A stretch of 64,000 nt of DNA from Bacteroidales bacterium (GTDB taxonomy: Bacteria > Bacteroidota > Bacteroidia > Bacteroidales > Marinifilaceae), in NCBI GenBank assembly GCA_015061245.1, contig SUWY01000002.1:1-64000 (forward strand), written 5' to 3'. The notes below the pieces were generated by a model that was given only the letters and a program-made list of their open reading frames with translations, had not been told where the DNA came from and ran no database searches. The translations under genes were made by a program, and so were the position numbers. This document shows, piece by piece, positions 32,724 to 42,381 of the stretch; positions within the stretch are counted from its first letter, which is position 1; each line of letters begins with the position of its first letter.

Positions 32724-34574
32724 TTATTTTGTTCTGTTTTTAAGTGGAGCGTATGCCTTACCACCACCCTCGAAATTAGAATTCTTATAGAACTCAACAA
32801 AGGTCAAACGAAGTGGGTGTACAAACGCACCAATCATATTAATTCCGAAATTGATTGAGTGTCCGAAAAGCAGAATCAACAACATTGGCAACCAGCGAAC
32901 CGCCCATGTCATATCGGCAGTCAAATCCAAAGCCAATGAATTGAACACACTTCCAAGAATACTTCCTGTCAATCCCAAAGCAAAGAGTCGAATGTAAGAC
33001 AATGTATCTCCCAATAGACCGGTTGCCATGTTATAGGCACTCCACAAAGAGGAGCCTACATTCACGAATATATTTTTACCCGGTGAATTCAAGAACATTA
33101 TTGCAAATACACAAACTCCCAAAATAGAGTATAATGTATATTGCAAAGCAGGAATCTCTACATTCAATGCCGAAAGCACTCCGATAGCCGCACCGGTCAT
33201 CAAACCGATAGCCCAACCCAATGTACTCCAGGCATACTTAATTCCAAACTGCTTGATTGCCTTAGCTGCGCTGACAAACATTCCAAAGAATATCTGTATA
33301 AGACCGATAATCACGGCAAAAACCATCATTGGGTCATAACCGCCTAAATCGTCCTTATAGTTATTGGCAGTAATGAAATACTCCTTTACGCCCTTTAACC
33401 ATGGCCATGTCATAGAGTCCAAAGCCATTCCGAAGAATGCTCCGGTCAATATTCCCACAACCACTGTCGATGCTCCAAGAAGCATAATCAACTTAACCAT
33501 ACTGCGCATCTTCTCGGGTACCTTCTTCATAAAGATTGCTCCAAGAAGACAGATAATCAAACCATATCCTCCATCGCCCAAACACAAACCAAAGAATAGC
33601 ATGAAGAATGGTGCGAAGAGTGGAGTTGAATCGATCTCATCGTACTTCGGCAACGCAAACATCTCAGTGATTGGCTCAAAGAGACGTGCAAACTTGTTAT
33701 TACGCAACTGAACAGGTACATCATCGTCAGGAGTAGGCTGTGCAAACTCGTAGCTTACACTGCACTTATCCAACTCTGCTGCAATTGAATCACGCTTCTC
33801 CTCGGGTATCCAGCCAAGTACGTACTTAACCTTACCATCAAGGATAGCCTCGGTTGCATCTTGTACCTTGCACATATCGGTAACTCCGTATATCTGCTGC
33901 TGATACTCTTTCAAGCCTGCTTTTATACTTGCCTTCCCCGATGCAAAGTAGAGGTCAACATCGTTGCACACTTTGTCGATAGCCTTCAACTCAGCTTTCA
34001 ACTCAGCCTCCGACTTTTCAGGGAACAGATATTGCTCAATTCCCGGTGTAGCATTGGAGCCTACCGGTTGAATTGTAACAAAATACAAATTACCCCTATC
34101 TGTTGAAACCTTTACCGCATTGTACTGCTCTACCCACTCCTCATTGAACATTCGCTCAGGAATTGAATAGAACTGTATATTCCAACCTGAATCTTTCAGT
34201 TTTGCTATACGCTCAACAGGAATCTCTCCCCATGGAGCATAGAGTGAAAGATCTTTTTGTAGTGATTGTCTCTCACCATCCGACAACTCCAAGCTCTTAA
34301 AGTTAGCCTCAACCTGATTCATCAACTCCTCGCCACGAAGTGAAACCTGTGCAGGCTCAACATTCTCGTTCTTAACGGGATATGCATCAATGGCACGAAT
34401 CAACTCATCTATACGTTTTGCCAAACGCAACTTCTCTTGAAGAAGCTCATCAGTTGCCGAGCGCTCAACATTGGCATTAATATGCACAACTCCCATATCC
34501 CGAAGCTTCTCCAGGAATTGTTGGTAATCCTCGTGGAATACCAATAGGGACAATTTTAACATTGGTACTATCAT
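32724..34574 (-). CDS. V/A-type ATPase subunit I (stator)
   Basis: Subunit I combines a cytoplasmic N-terminal half that binds the peripheral stalks with a C-terminal membrane half that carries the ion path. The 616-residue product opens MIVPMLKLSLLVFHEDYQQF and has coiled N-terminal segments. From about residue 320 it has seven or eight hydrophobic helices with FFMLFFGLCLGDGGYGLIIC and DTLSYIRLFALGLTGSILG, the latter carrying the conserved Arg that faces the rotor Glu. Its start overlaps the subunit D stop by 4 bp. Confidence 0.93.
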   Translation of the reverse strand: MIVPMLKLSLLVFHEDYQQFLEKLRDMGVVHINANVERSATDELLQEKLRLAKRIDELIRAIDAYPVKNENVEPAQVSLRGEELMNQVEANFKSLELSDGERQSLQKDLSLYAPWGEIPVERIAKLKDSGWNIQFYSIPERMFNEEWVEQYNAVKVSTDRGNLYFVTIQPVGSNATPGIEQYLFPEKSEAELKAELKAIDKVCNDVDLYFASGKASIKAGLKEYQQQIYGVTDMCKVQDATEAILDGKVKYVLGWIPEEKRDSIAAELDKCSVSYEFAQPTPDDDVPVQLRNNKFARLFEPITEMFALPKYDEIDSTPLFAPFFMLFFGLCLGDGGYGLIICLLGAIFMKKVPEKMRSMVKLIMLLGASTVVVGILTGAFFGMALDSMTWPWLKGVKEYFITANNYKDDLGGYDPMMVFAVIIGLIQIFFGMFVSAAKAIKQFGIKYAWSTLGWAIGLMTGAAIGVLSALNVEIPALQYTLYSILGVCVFAIMFLNSPGKNIFVNVGSSLWSAYNMATGLLGDTLSYIRLFALGLTGSILGSVFNSLALDLTADMTWAVRWLPMLLILLFGHSINFGINMIGAFVHPLRLTFVEFYKNSNFEGGGKAYAPLKNRTK

Positions 34575-35155
34575 AATGCCTGTCTTGTTTTAACGATCTT
34601 CTGTGAAGACTTAGAGAGGTTCTCCTCATCCTCCAAGAATCTCTTAATTTTGCGAATAGCCTCTTGGAAACCCGGAATCTGTACCTTTTCATAAAGGTTA
34701 ACCTTCTGAGTAGTCTTTTTACGGGCCTTGTCAAGCAACATCATCTTACGCATATAGAACTCTCGCTCCAATGCAATCTCGACAACCTGCTTAACTGTCT
34801 CAATACCCTCGGGCAACCATGCCGGAGCATTGAACATACTGATAGGCTTAATCTCGTAATCAACACCCTCAAGGATTGGTGTTCTTACTCCGGCAATCTT
34901 CTTTACCGTCATGTGAACCTCCTTGATAGCCAGAATATCGGTCTGATATTCATCAAAGAGCATAAGCATATCTTTTAACCCGTCAAGAGTATCGGAAAGT
35001 TTCTGATCAAACTCCTCTGCAACCTCTTTGGCACGTTTCACCTCAGAGCGTAGAGCCGACTCCTTATTCTTAATGGTCGGCAAAGCTCTGACACGCATTT
35101 TCAGCTGCTTGTCAAGGTTTTGAAGAGACGTTTTATTGTATTGAAACTTTATCAT
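34571..35155 (-). CDS. V/A-type ATPase subunit D (central shaft)
   Basis: Subunit D is the coiled-coil rotor shaft, the counterpart of F1 gamma. The 194 residues start FQYNKTSLQNLDKQLKMRVRALPTIKNKE and have long N- and C-terminal helices flanking a short middle with YEIKPISMFNAPAWLPEG. The order B-D-I-K is that of Bacteroidota operons. The 3' end overlaps the subunit I start by 4 bp (ATGA type), so translation is coupled. Confidence 0.92.
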   Translation of the reverse strand: MIKFQYNKTSLQNLDKQLKMRVRALPTIKNKESALRSEVKRAKEVAEEFDQKLSDTLDGLKDMLMLFDEYQTDILAIKEVHMTVKKIAGVRTPILEGVDYEIKPISMFNAPAWLPEGIETVKQVVEIALEREFYMRKMMLLDKARKKTTQKVNLYEKVQIPGFQEAIRKIKRFLEDEENLSKSSQKIVKTRQAL

Positions 35156-35169
35156 CTTTAAACGGCTTC

Positions 35170-36495
35170 TTACTTATCTTGATATCCTCCGAATTCGTCT
35201 ACAATCTCCTGCTTGATTCCCAACTCAGCCTTGTCGAAATATTTACGGAACAAGCCCCAAGCAGTGTCAAGCATCTCTGTTGTTGAGATATTAACATCGA
35301 TAGCCAACAAGTCATTAGAGTACTCGCGAGCAAAATCCAATGTTCTCTTGTCGTAATCGGTCAAATCGAATCCATTCTCAAGTTTTGTTCTGGCATTAGA
35401 AGCATCTGCATACAAACGTACTGCAGCGTTCATCACCTGAGGATGATCCTTTCTTGTCTGCTTACCGATAACAAGCTGTTTCAAACGAGACAAGCTTCGG
35501 AATGGGTCAACAATAACCTTACCGATCTCGGTATCCTTACGCAAGAACAACTGACCCTCAGTGATATATCCGGTATTATCAGGAATAGCGTGAGTAATAT
35601 CACCTCCAGAAAGGGTTGTTACTGCGATAATTGTAATAGAACCTCCTGATGGGAACTGTACCGCCTTCTCGTAGATCTTTGCCAAGTCTGAGTACAAAGA
35701 ACCCGGCATAGAGTCCTTAGAAGGGATCTGGTCCATACGGTTAGATACGATAGCCAATGCATCGGCATAAAGGGTCATATCTGTCAAAAGAACCAACACA
35801 TTCTCGTTTTTATCAACAGCGAAATACTCTGCCGCTGTCAACGCCATATCCGGAACAAGCAAACGCTCTACCGGAGGAGCCTCGGTTGTATTAACGAAAC
35901 TTACAATACGATCCAAAACTCCCGCATTGTCAAATAGATTCTTGAAATATAGGTAGTCATCGTTTGTCAATCCCATTCCTCCAAGGATAATTCTATCTGC
36001 CTCTGCACGCAATGCCACATTAGCCATTACCTGGTTATATGGTTGGTCCGGATCGGCAAAGAATGGAATCTTCTGTCCTGATACCAAGGTATTGTTCAAG
36101 TCGATACCTGCAATACCTGTTGCAATAAGGTGCGAAGGCTGCTTTCTTCTAACAGGGTTCACCGATGGACCTCCAATCTCACGCTCCTCACCATCAATAG
36201 CAGGACCGCCATCGATTGGATCTCCAAAAGCGTTGAAGAAACGTCCGCACAAATCATCGCTCACCTTCAATGATGGAGCCTTACCCAAGAATGTTACCTC
36301 GGCATCGGTAGGAATACCCTCGGTTCCCGAGAAGACCTGCAAGGTGATTGTATCTCCCCAAATCTTTACAACCTGAGCCAAACGACCATCTACCAAAGCC
36401 AACTCATCGTTACCAACGCCCTCAGCCTTCAATGAGCAGGTTGCCTTTGTAATCTGGGTGATTTTTGTATATATTTTCTGAAATACTGCTGCCAT
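35170..36495 (-). CDS. V/A-type ATPase subunit B
   Basis: Subunit B is the non-catalytic head subunit. The 441-residue protein contains LALVDGRLAQVVKIWGDTITLQVF, GRFFNAFGDPIDGGP, and QKIPFFADPDQPYNQVMANVALRA, where a catalytic subunit would have a P-loop; none is present, as expected. The nucleotide-interface region SRLKQLVIGKQTRKDHPQ and the C-terminal helical domain are intact. It begins 13 bp after subunit A. Confidence 0.95.
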   Translation of the reverse strand: MAAVFQKIYTKITQITKATCSLKAEGVGNDELALVDGRLAQVVKIWGDTITLQVFSGTEGIPTDAEVTFLGKAPSLKVSDDLCGRFFNAFGDPIDGGPAIDGEEREIGGPSVNPVRRKQPSHLIATGIAGIDLNNTLVSGQKIPFFADPDQPYNQVMANVALRAEADRIILGGMGLTNDDYLYFKNLFDNAGVLDRIVSFVNTTEAPPVERLLVPDMALTAAEYFAVDKNENVLVLLTDMTLYADALAIVSNRMDQIPSKDSMPGSLYSDLAKIYEKAVQFPSGGSITIIAVTTLSGGDITHAIPDNTGYITEGQLFLRKDTEIGKVIVDPFRSLSRLKQLVIGKQTRKDHPQVMNAAVRLYADASNARTKLENGFDLTDYDKRTLDFAREYSNDLLAIDVNISTTEMLDTAWGLFRKYFDKAELGIKQEIVDEFGGYQDK

Positions 36496-36508
36496 AACTT
36501 CTCAATAT

Positions 36509-38269
36509 TTATTTCTTTATTCTTTCAGCTATGATTGCCTCTGCCTCAGCCTTATATTGATAGAACTTATCTGACTTGTACTCAGAGTAGTTCATCTGCT
36601 TGAAGGCATTGATAATACGCTTAAAGTATGGGTTAACCTCCTCGAATGACTCGAAATCGAAATCAGCACGAACAACACCCAATACCAAGTTCAACATCAA
36701 CTGCTGACGCTCCATTGAGGTATTACCATCGATATTATCGAACGCATCCTGCTGCAAAATAACAAAGTCGATCAACTCTGCCTTCCAAAGAGTAATGTGA
36801 TAATCTACAGGAACACTATCGTCTCCAAGAATATCTATCTGCTCAGCAGTCTCACGTCCGCGAACCAACATGTTGCGAGCCTCATTAACATCATCAATCC
36901 AGCTCTCTGAGATATTCTTAGCCGCATAATCGACAAACTCAGGATACTCCAAATATTTAGAGTATGAATCCAAAGTATCGATAGCCGGATATCTCTTTGA
37001 ATCGGCACGGTTCTGAGACAAAGCGTAGAAGCATCGAGCAACCTTCTTTGTTGACTCGGTTACAGGCTCCTTCAAGTTACCTCCCGCAGGTGATACAGTT
37101 CCAATGAATGTAACAGAACCTGTCTTACCATTGTTCAAATATACGATTCCTGCACGAGCATAGAAGTTTGAGATAATCGCTGACAAGTCCATAGGGAACG
37201 CATCCTGACCCGGAAGCTCCTCCATACGGTTTGACATCTCACGAAGAGCCTGAGCCCAACGAGAGGTTGAATCGGCAAGCAACAACACCTTCAATCCCAT
37301 TGCACGATAATACTCTCCAATAGTCATTGCGGTGTAAACCGATGCCTCACGAGCTGCTACCGGCATGTTTGAGGTGTTCGCAATAATAGTTGTACGCTCA
37401 TACAATGAACGGCCTGAACGAGGGTCAACCAACTCCGGGAACTCGGTGAAAATCTCTACTACCTCATTCGCACGCTCTCCACAGGCTGCCATAATAATAA
37501 CATCGGCATCGGCATATTTTGCCAAAGCGTGCTGAAGCACTGTCTTTCCTGTTCCGAAAGGTCCTGGAATGAATCCGGTTCCACCCTCAAGCATTGGGTT
37601 CATGGTATCGATAACACGAATACCAGTCTCCATAGGACGGAATGGACGTGGCTTATCAACGTATGCACGGATAGGCAACTTAACAGGCCACTTCTGAACC
37701 ATAGTTACATTAACCTCTTTACCGCCGGCATCTTTCAATACCGCAATTGTATCATTGATTGTATACTCACCGGCCTTAGCCACAGAGACAACTGTATACT
37801 CGCCTTTGAACTTGAAAGGAACCATAATCTTATGATCCAACCAGTTCTCTTTTACATTTCCCAGCCAATCGGCAGCCTTAACTTTATCTCCTGCCTTAGC
37901 CATTGGCTCAAATGCCCACTTTTTGTCGTCCTCCAATGGATTGGTGTACTCTCCACGTTTCAAGAATACTCCCTCCATCTTGTCAAGGTCGTTTTGCAGA
38001 CCATCAAAGTTCTTGGAAAGCAGTCCGGGACCCAAACTTACCTCCAACATGTGCTGCTCAAACACCACATTCATTCCGGGCTTCAATCCACGGGTACTCT
38101 CGAACACCTGTACAGATGCGAAGTCGCCGTTCACCTTGATCACCTCGGCCATCAATTTCTCGTTACCCAACTCAATGAAACAGATTTCATTCTGAGAAAC
38201 CGGTCCCTCGGTCTTAACGATAACCAAGTTTGATATGATGCTATGAACTTTTCCTAATGTTTTAACCAT
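36509..38269 (-). CDS. V/A-type ATPase subunit A (catalytic)
   Basis: Subunit A hydrolyses or makes ATP. The 586-residue protein has an N-terminal beta-barrel, the A-type bulge domain, the P-loop GPFGTGKTVLQHALAK, the catalytic-Glu region ACGERANEVVEIFTEFPEL, and LLADSTSRWAQALREMSNRMEELPG, all characteristic of A/V-type rather than F-type enzymes. Length is normal. It is preceded 17 bp upstream by the DUF2764 gene. Confidence 0.96.
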   Translation of the reverse strand: MVKTLGKVHSIISNLVIVKTEGPVSQNEICFIELGNEKLMAEVIKVNGDFASVQVFESTRGLKPGMNVVFEQHMLEVSLGPGLLSKNFDGLQNDLDKMEGVFLKRGEYTNPLEDDKKWAFEPMAKAGDKVKAADWLGNVKENWLDHKIMVPFKFKGEYTVVSVAKAGEYTINDTIAVLKDAGGKEVNVTMVQKWPVKLPIRAYVDKPRPFRPMETGIRVIDTMNPMLEGGTGFIPGPFGTGKTVLQHALAKYADADVIIMAACGERANEVVEIFTEFPELVDPRSGRSLYERTTIIANTSNMPVAAREASVYTAMTIGEYYRAMGLKVLLLADSTSRWAQALREMSNRMEELPGQDAFPMDLSAIISNFYARAGIVYLNNGKTGSVTFIGTVSPAGGNLKEPVTESTKKVARCFYALSQNRADSKRYPAIDTLDSYSKYLEYPEFVDYAAKNISESWIDDVNEARNMLVRGRETAEQIDILGDDSVPVDYHITLWKAELIDFVILQQDAFDNIDGNTSMERQQLMLNLVLGVVRADFDFESFEEVNPYFKRIINAFKQMNYSEYKSDKFYQYKAEAEAIIAERIKK

Positions 38270-38286
38270 ATCTAATTTTATTTTTA

Positions 38287-39105
38287 TTACTCAAACTGAT
38301 CTCCGAACTTCAGGCTCTGACGGAACTTATCAACAAGTTCGCTAAATACCTTACGACCTGACTCGGTATCCATTTTACTCCAGCGCTCCAAAGACTTCAA
38401 CTTCAAGACATACGCAATCAAAATCTCGACTGAAAAATACTTGAATGTCAAAGCCTCGTCAAGGTAGTTCCACAAAACGCAGTCAAGTCCCTTTTCACGC
38501 TCTACCAAATTGGGCGAGGCCATAAGGGCAACCACCTGCGCAACCCACTCATTTCCGTCGGTCAAACCGAAATCCTTCAATTGAGAGGTTTTTAATTCAG
38601 CAGCGAAAGCATTATTACCGATAATCTCATCGGCAATACTCTTACCGAATTTTCTGCAATTCAGGGCCGCAATCAGGTTCTTCAAATTCATCGAGAAGTT
38701 CGCATACTCAGCAATGAACTTATTGCCACAACTCTGCAACGCTTTATAATAGCGCTCAGCCAAAACATTCTCGGCTATCTGATCCTCTTTAATCTTTCCG
38801 TTGTTGTAGTCCTGAATAAAAGATTGCAAATAGCTCGGCAATTGCGAAACCTCAACACCCTCAACCTCATTTTGCAAAACTGTCAATGGATAGACAGTAT
38901 CGAGGTTTGCATCGGGCTCTTGCTTCTGCAACAGACGCACAATCTGCTTGTTATCTTCGGTCAAAAGCAGCAAATCGAGCATCTTTCTATCCTTAAGGCT
39001 CAAATAGTCGGCAGCTGCCTCATTGAAACCTTTAAGGGTAATGCTCAACTTTCTGTCGTCGGCCGAAATATCCGGTAAACCTGCTATAAATGCAATGTAA
39101 CTCAT
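38287..39105 (-). CDS. DUF2764 family protein of the V-type ATPase operon
   Basis: The 272-residue, mainly helical protein starts MSYIAFIAGLPDISADDRKL and belongs to DUF2764, a family that in Bacteroidota occurs at this position of the ATPase operon. Canonical V/A operons have subunit C here, which links rotor ring and shaft. DUF2764 may replace it: the size and helix content are compatible, but no direct evidence is visible in sequence. It lies between the E and A genes with short gaps (3 and 17 bp). Confidence 0.85.
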   Translation of the reverse strand: MSYIAFIAGLPDISADDRKLSITLKGFNEAAADYLSLKDRKMLDLLLLTEDNKQIVRLLQKQEPDANLDTVYPLTVLQNEVEGVEVSQLPSYLQSFIQDYNNGKIKEDQIAENVLAERYYKALQSCGNKFIAEYANFSMNLKNLIAALNCRKFGKSIADEIIGNNAFAAELKTSQLKDFGLTDGNEWVAQVVALMASPNLVEREKGLDCVLWNYLDEALTFKYFSVEILIAYVLKLKSLERWSKMDTESGRKVFSELVDKFRQSLKFGDQFE

Positions 39106-39108
39106 AAA

Positions 39109-39717
39109 TTACTTGCTATAAAGCAACTCCTTGGTTATTCCACGTAAATATTGTGAGAAGAATGCATTGAACAACTCCTCGGTAAAGGCAATCTGATAGC
39201 TGCCATCCTTTGGACCAACAGAGAAACCCGAACTCATATTGCCAACCTTAACCTCAAGACCCTTATCAAGCAACTCCTTGTAGTTAGCAGCAACATACTT
39301 GGCAAACTCAGCCTTCTGCTCCTCAGAAAGAGCTACAGCCAAATCCAATGAACCATCGGCAACATTCCACTTGTTCACCATGGCAATGATAAGCTCCTGT
39401 ACATACTTTTTGTCGCTTAGAGCCGCAGCAGACATCTTGGCAGCAACGCTATCTGCCAACATATTGGTAATAGCCTGCTTCAAAGTTGTCTCGGCATTCT
39501 TAACTGCCATCGCAATCTCTGACTCTGATTTCTTTTTTAGACTCTCGGCATCGGCAACGCTCTTCTCTGAGATTTTTTGAGCCTCGGCTTTCGCCTCAGC
39601 AACAAGTTGCTCTGCCTTTTTCTGAGCCTCGGCAATGATAACCTCTGCCTCGGCATTTGCCTTACCTACTCCCTCATCATAAAGCTTTTTGGTAAGCTGA
39701 TCAAGACTTGTACTCAT
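39109..39717 (-). CDS. V/A-type ATPase subunit E (peripheral stalk)
   Basis: Subunit E forms the outer stalk that holds the catalytic head. The 202-residue protein has a long Ala/Lys/Glu-rich N-terminal coiled coil (AEAEVIIAEAQKKAEQLVAE) and a globular C-terminal domain, the normal layout. I start at ATG 39717 (MSTSLDQL): the longer frame adds 31 non-homologous, basic residues from the upstream AT-rich region. It is the first gene of the operon. No G/H or F subunit gene is in the run. Confidence 0.9.
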   Translation of the reverse strand: MSTSLDQLTKKLYDEGVGKANAEAEVIIAEAQKKAEQLVAEAKAEAQKISEKSVADAESLKKKSESEIAMAVKNAETTLKQAITNMLADSVAAKMSAAALSDKKYVQELIIAMVNKWNVADGSLDLAVALSEEQKAEFAKYVAANYKELLDKGLEVKVGNMSSGFSVGPKDGSYQIAFTEELFNAFFSQYLRGITKELLYSK

Positions 39718-39854
39718 ATTATTATGTAAAATAGATTTAATTTTTTTCAAACAAAATTTAAAGTTGCAAGTTACAACATTTTTATCAATTAGCAATCGTT
39801 TTCGTTCCAATTATTTTATTTCGGCTCAACCCTCAATTATTCAAAGAGATTCAC

Positions 39855-39862
39855 TACCTTCG
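39855..39862 (+). promoter_or_regulatory. possible exbB promoter -7 element
   Basis: TACCTTCG is a one-base variant of TAnnTTTG, 54 bp before exbB in the divergent region between the ATPase operon and exbB. No clear -33 partner is visible. Confidence 0.4.
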
Positions 39863-39916
39863 CAGTCTGAAAATAGAAATCACAAAGTTTAATTAAAACA
39901 AAATATTGCAATAATT

Positions 39917-40534
39917 ATGATAGCACTATCTGAAGGTATAGGCCTATTCAGCATGATTTTGAAGGGCGGATGGCTAATGATTCCAATATTTGCTCTATCA
40001 GTATGGGCAGTCTATATTTTCTTTGACAAATATTTTACGCTCAGAAAATATGCCAATCAAACCATATCTGTCGACAGCGAATTGGCGCAAATCGAGGCAA
40101 AATTATATGCAGGCGCAGCCATTGAGCCCTCGCCCATAAACAATATAGTCAGACGAGGATTGAAATTTAAAAACCTGCCTGCACAAGAGCTTCGCACAAT
40201 CTTAGAGAGCGCAGCAAATGAAGAGACCGCTCGCATGGAGCGTAGCCTGCCAAAGATAAACCTATGCGGTACACTGGCTCCAATGATTGGATTCTTGGGA
40301 ACCGTAGTGGGTATGATTCAGGCATTCTATGACATGGCACAAGCCGGAAACAATGTCAATATTGAGGTACTTTCACGAGGAATCTACACTGCAATGGTTA
40401 CAACTGTTGCAGGATTGATTGTAGGAATTATTGCAAGTCTGCTTGCAAATATGCTTGCAACCGCAATTGACAACGTGGTGAGCAGAATGGAGCAGGTTTG
40501 TAACGTATTTATTGAGAATCAATACAAAAAGTAG
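39917..40534 (+). CDS. exbB: MotA/TolQ/ExbB proton channel protein
   Basis: ExbB-type proteins form the inner-membrane proton channel that powers TonB or Tol complexes. The 205-residue protein has three hydrophobic helices (about 15-35, 115-140, 155-180). The family motif GTLAPMIGFLGTVVGMIQAF and the third helix with a conserved Thr (GIYTAMVTTVAGLIVGI) are present. It lies 3 bp before exbD. Either the TonB or the Tol role is possible; no tonB or tolA gene is in the window. Confidence 0.92.
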   Translation: MIALSEGIGLFSMILKGGWLMIPIFALSVWAVYIFFDKYFTLRKYANQTISVDSELAQIEAKLYAGAAIEPSPINNIVRRGLKFKNLPAQELRTILESAANEETARMERSLPKINLCGTLAPMIGFLGTVVGMIQAFYDMAQAGNNVNIEVLSRGIYTAMVTTVAGLIVGIIASLLANMLATAIDNVVSRMEQVCNVFIENQYKK

Positions 40535-40537
40535 TCC

Positions 40538-40930
40538 ATGGCAATACGAAAATGTAAACGTCCACAGGCGACATTCAACATGTCATCAATGACCGACGTG
40601 GTGTTCCTATTGTTGATTTTCTTTATGGTTACATCGACATTGGTGAACCCTAACGCTCTTAAATTAATACTTCCCAAAAGTACAAACCAGACTGCAAACA
40701 GACCTAACGTTACCGTCTCTATTGACCAAAACAACGTATTCTATCTGAACGCAAAAGCAACTCCATTCTCACAACTGGAGCGTCAAATTGTTGACATTCT
40801 TAAAGATACCGATGACCCATGTATCTCTATCGAAGCAGAAAAGAGCGTTGCCATTGAACAGGTCGTGAGGGTTATGAACATCGCCAAAAACAACAACTAC
40901 CGCTCAATCCTGGCGACACAACCGGAATAA
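40538..40930 (+). CDS. exbD: ExbD/TolR biopolymer transport protein
   Basis: The 130-residue protein has a short cytoplasmic N-terminus, one helix with the essential Asp (MSSMTDVVFLLLIFFMVTS, Asp near residue 14 of the motif context) and a periplasmic domain starting NPNALKLILPKS. These match ExbD/TolR, the partner of ExbB in proton-driven energisation of outer-membrane transport. The start codon follows exbB by 3 bp. It could energise the SusC-type transporter at 46491-50054, an inference from function rather than linkage. Confidence 0.92.
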   Translation: MAIRKCKRPQATFNMSSMTDVVFLLLIFFMVTSTLVNPNALKLILPKSTNQTANRPNVTVSIDQNNVFYLNAKATPFSQLERQIVDILKDTDDPCISIEAEKSVAIEQVVRVMNIAKNNNYRSILATQPE

Positions 40931-40994
40931 TTTATAACCTCGTCAGTAGTTTTTCCGTATATGCAAGCACTTGTGAAACCTAAAACGACATGTA

Positions 40995-41654
40995 ATGAAA
41001 AACTATCTGATTTTAGCCACACTATTGTTGGCAGCATCAATGCAGTCATGCTATCCAGAGGGACCCGAGTACACCTCCGACATGGATATAGCAATGACAA
41101 CCTACGACACAAGTGCTAACTTTTCCAACTACAGCACTTATGCACTTCCAGACACCGTAATCTACTTTGACAACAACAGCAAAGCCGTATTGGGTGCAAA
41201 ATTCGATTCACTAATCTTACGCCTCATTGAGGAGGAGTTCAACGCTCTTGGTTATACAAAAGTAACTCCTTCCGAGACAACCTCACCGGCAACTGTTGTT
41301 ACCGTATCTGCCTATTCACAAGACAATTACGGTTACTATGCCAACAACTGGTATGACTATTGGGGTTGGTATTGGGGTTCATTGTGGCCCGGCTACACCT
41401 TCAGTCCTTTCTATGACTGGGATCCATACGGCTACGGCTATTACGCATACAAGGATGGAGCCATTGTCATTGATATGATTGACAATACAAAATTTTATAA
41501 GGGCGAGGGCTCAAAATCGCGTTCACTCAACATTTTATGGAAAGGAGTTGTAAACGGAATCATTAGCGGAAGTTCCGAGCAACTTGAAGCACGTATTGCC
41601 AATGAAATTGAACAGTGCTTCAATCAATCACCATACCTTGACATAAACAAATAA
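40995..41654 (+). CDS. DUF4136 lipoprotein
   Basis: The 219-residue protein has a lipoprotein signal (LLLAASMQSCYPEG). DUF4136 features follow: SNYSTYALPDTVIYFD, RLIEEEFNALGYTKV, a Tyr/Trp/Gly-rich middle (WYDYWGWYWGSLWPGY), and a C-terminal helix before the end. DUF4136 proteins are small envelope lipoproteins of unknown role. It follows exbD by 64 bp and precedes an outer-membrane barrel gene by 21 bp, so the two are likely cotranscribed. Confidence 0.85.
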   Translation: MKNYLILATLLLAASMQSCYPEGPEYTSDMDIAMTTYDTSANFSNYSTYALPDTVIYFDNNSKAVLGAKFDSLILRLIEEEFNALGYTKVTPSETTSPATVVTVSAYSQDNYGYYANNWYDYWGWYWGSLWPGYTFSPFYDWDPYGYGYYAYKDGAIVIDMIDNTKFYKGEGSKSRSLNILWKGVVNGIISGSSEQLEARIANEIEQCFNQSPYLDINK

Positions 41655-41675
41655 CCCAAACCAACAGATTCTAAC

Positions 41676-42299
41676 ATGAAAAAGATATTTATCGTGCTAC
41701 TATGCCTAATAGGCGCAGTAGGCATAAGCAAGGCGCAAAACCTTAGCATGAATTATCAGATGAGCGTTCCTACCGGAAGCGTTAAGAACTTTATTGACAA
41801 AGCCAGTTTCCGCGGATTCGGAATCAACTACCACTACTTTGTTGACAAGGCAGAGCACGTATCAGTAGGCTTAGACGTTTCGTGGAACACATACTACAAT
41901 GACTATCAAGACATCACCGGAAAGTTCAAATTCAAAAACGATAACAACATCTATACAATTACCGGTAATCAGTACAGATACATAAATTTTGTACCTATGC
42001 TTGCTCAAGCAAGATACTCTTTCTGCAACAACATGGCACTATTCCGTCCATACGTTGGAATGGGAGTCGGAACAAGCTGGTGCGAGAAACGCACAGAGGT
42101 GGGACAACTTAGGTCAGACATTTCTCGATGGCAATTTGCCATGAGTCCTGAAGTTGGAGTTACTATCAATGCAAGCAGTGCACTTGGAGTTAATGTAGGT
42201 GCAAAATATATGTATGCCACTCAGGCAGCCGATGGTCGCATCCCTGAAATTTCACAATTCACCTTCAGCATAGGATTAGTCATATTCGGAGTTGAATAA
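41676..42299 (+). CDS. outer-membrane beta-barrel protein
   Basis: The 207-residue product has a signal peptide (hydrophobic 4-17, ending SKAQ). Amphipathic beta-strands follow (FRGFGINYHYFV, HVSVGLDVSWNTYY, FRPYVGMGVGTSW, ALGVNVGAKYMYAT), as in the OmpW/OmpX-like small barrels of Bacteroidota. It ends FSIGLVIFGVE rather than in an aromatic residue. Substrate or role unknown. A bidirectional terminator follows. Confidence 0.8.
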   Translation: MKKIFIVLLCLIGAVGISKAQNLSMNYQMSVPTGSVKNFIDKASFRGFGINYHYFVDKAEHVSVGLDVSWNTYYNDYQDITGKFKFKNDNNIYTITGNQYRYINFVPMLAQARYSFCNNMALFRPYVGMGVGTSWCEKRTEVGQLRSDISRWQFAMSPEVGVTINASSALGVNVGAKYMYATQAADGRIPEISQFTFSIGLVIFGVE

Positions 42300-42319
42300 C
42301 AACGAACCTTTTAATAAAA

Positions 42320-42360
42320 CTAACGCCCTAAATCGATATACTCGAACTCAGGGCGTTTAT
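42320..42360. terminator. bidirectional intrinsic terminator
   Basis: AACGCCCT pairs with AGGGCGTT, with an A-rich left flank and T-rich right flank, between the convergent outer-membrane barrel and TlpA-like genes. Confidence 0.75.
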
Positions 42361-42381
42361 AGTTAATAGATAACTCTAATC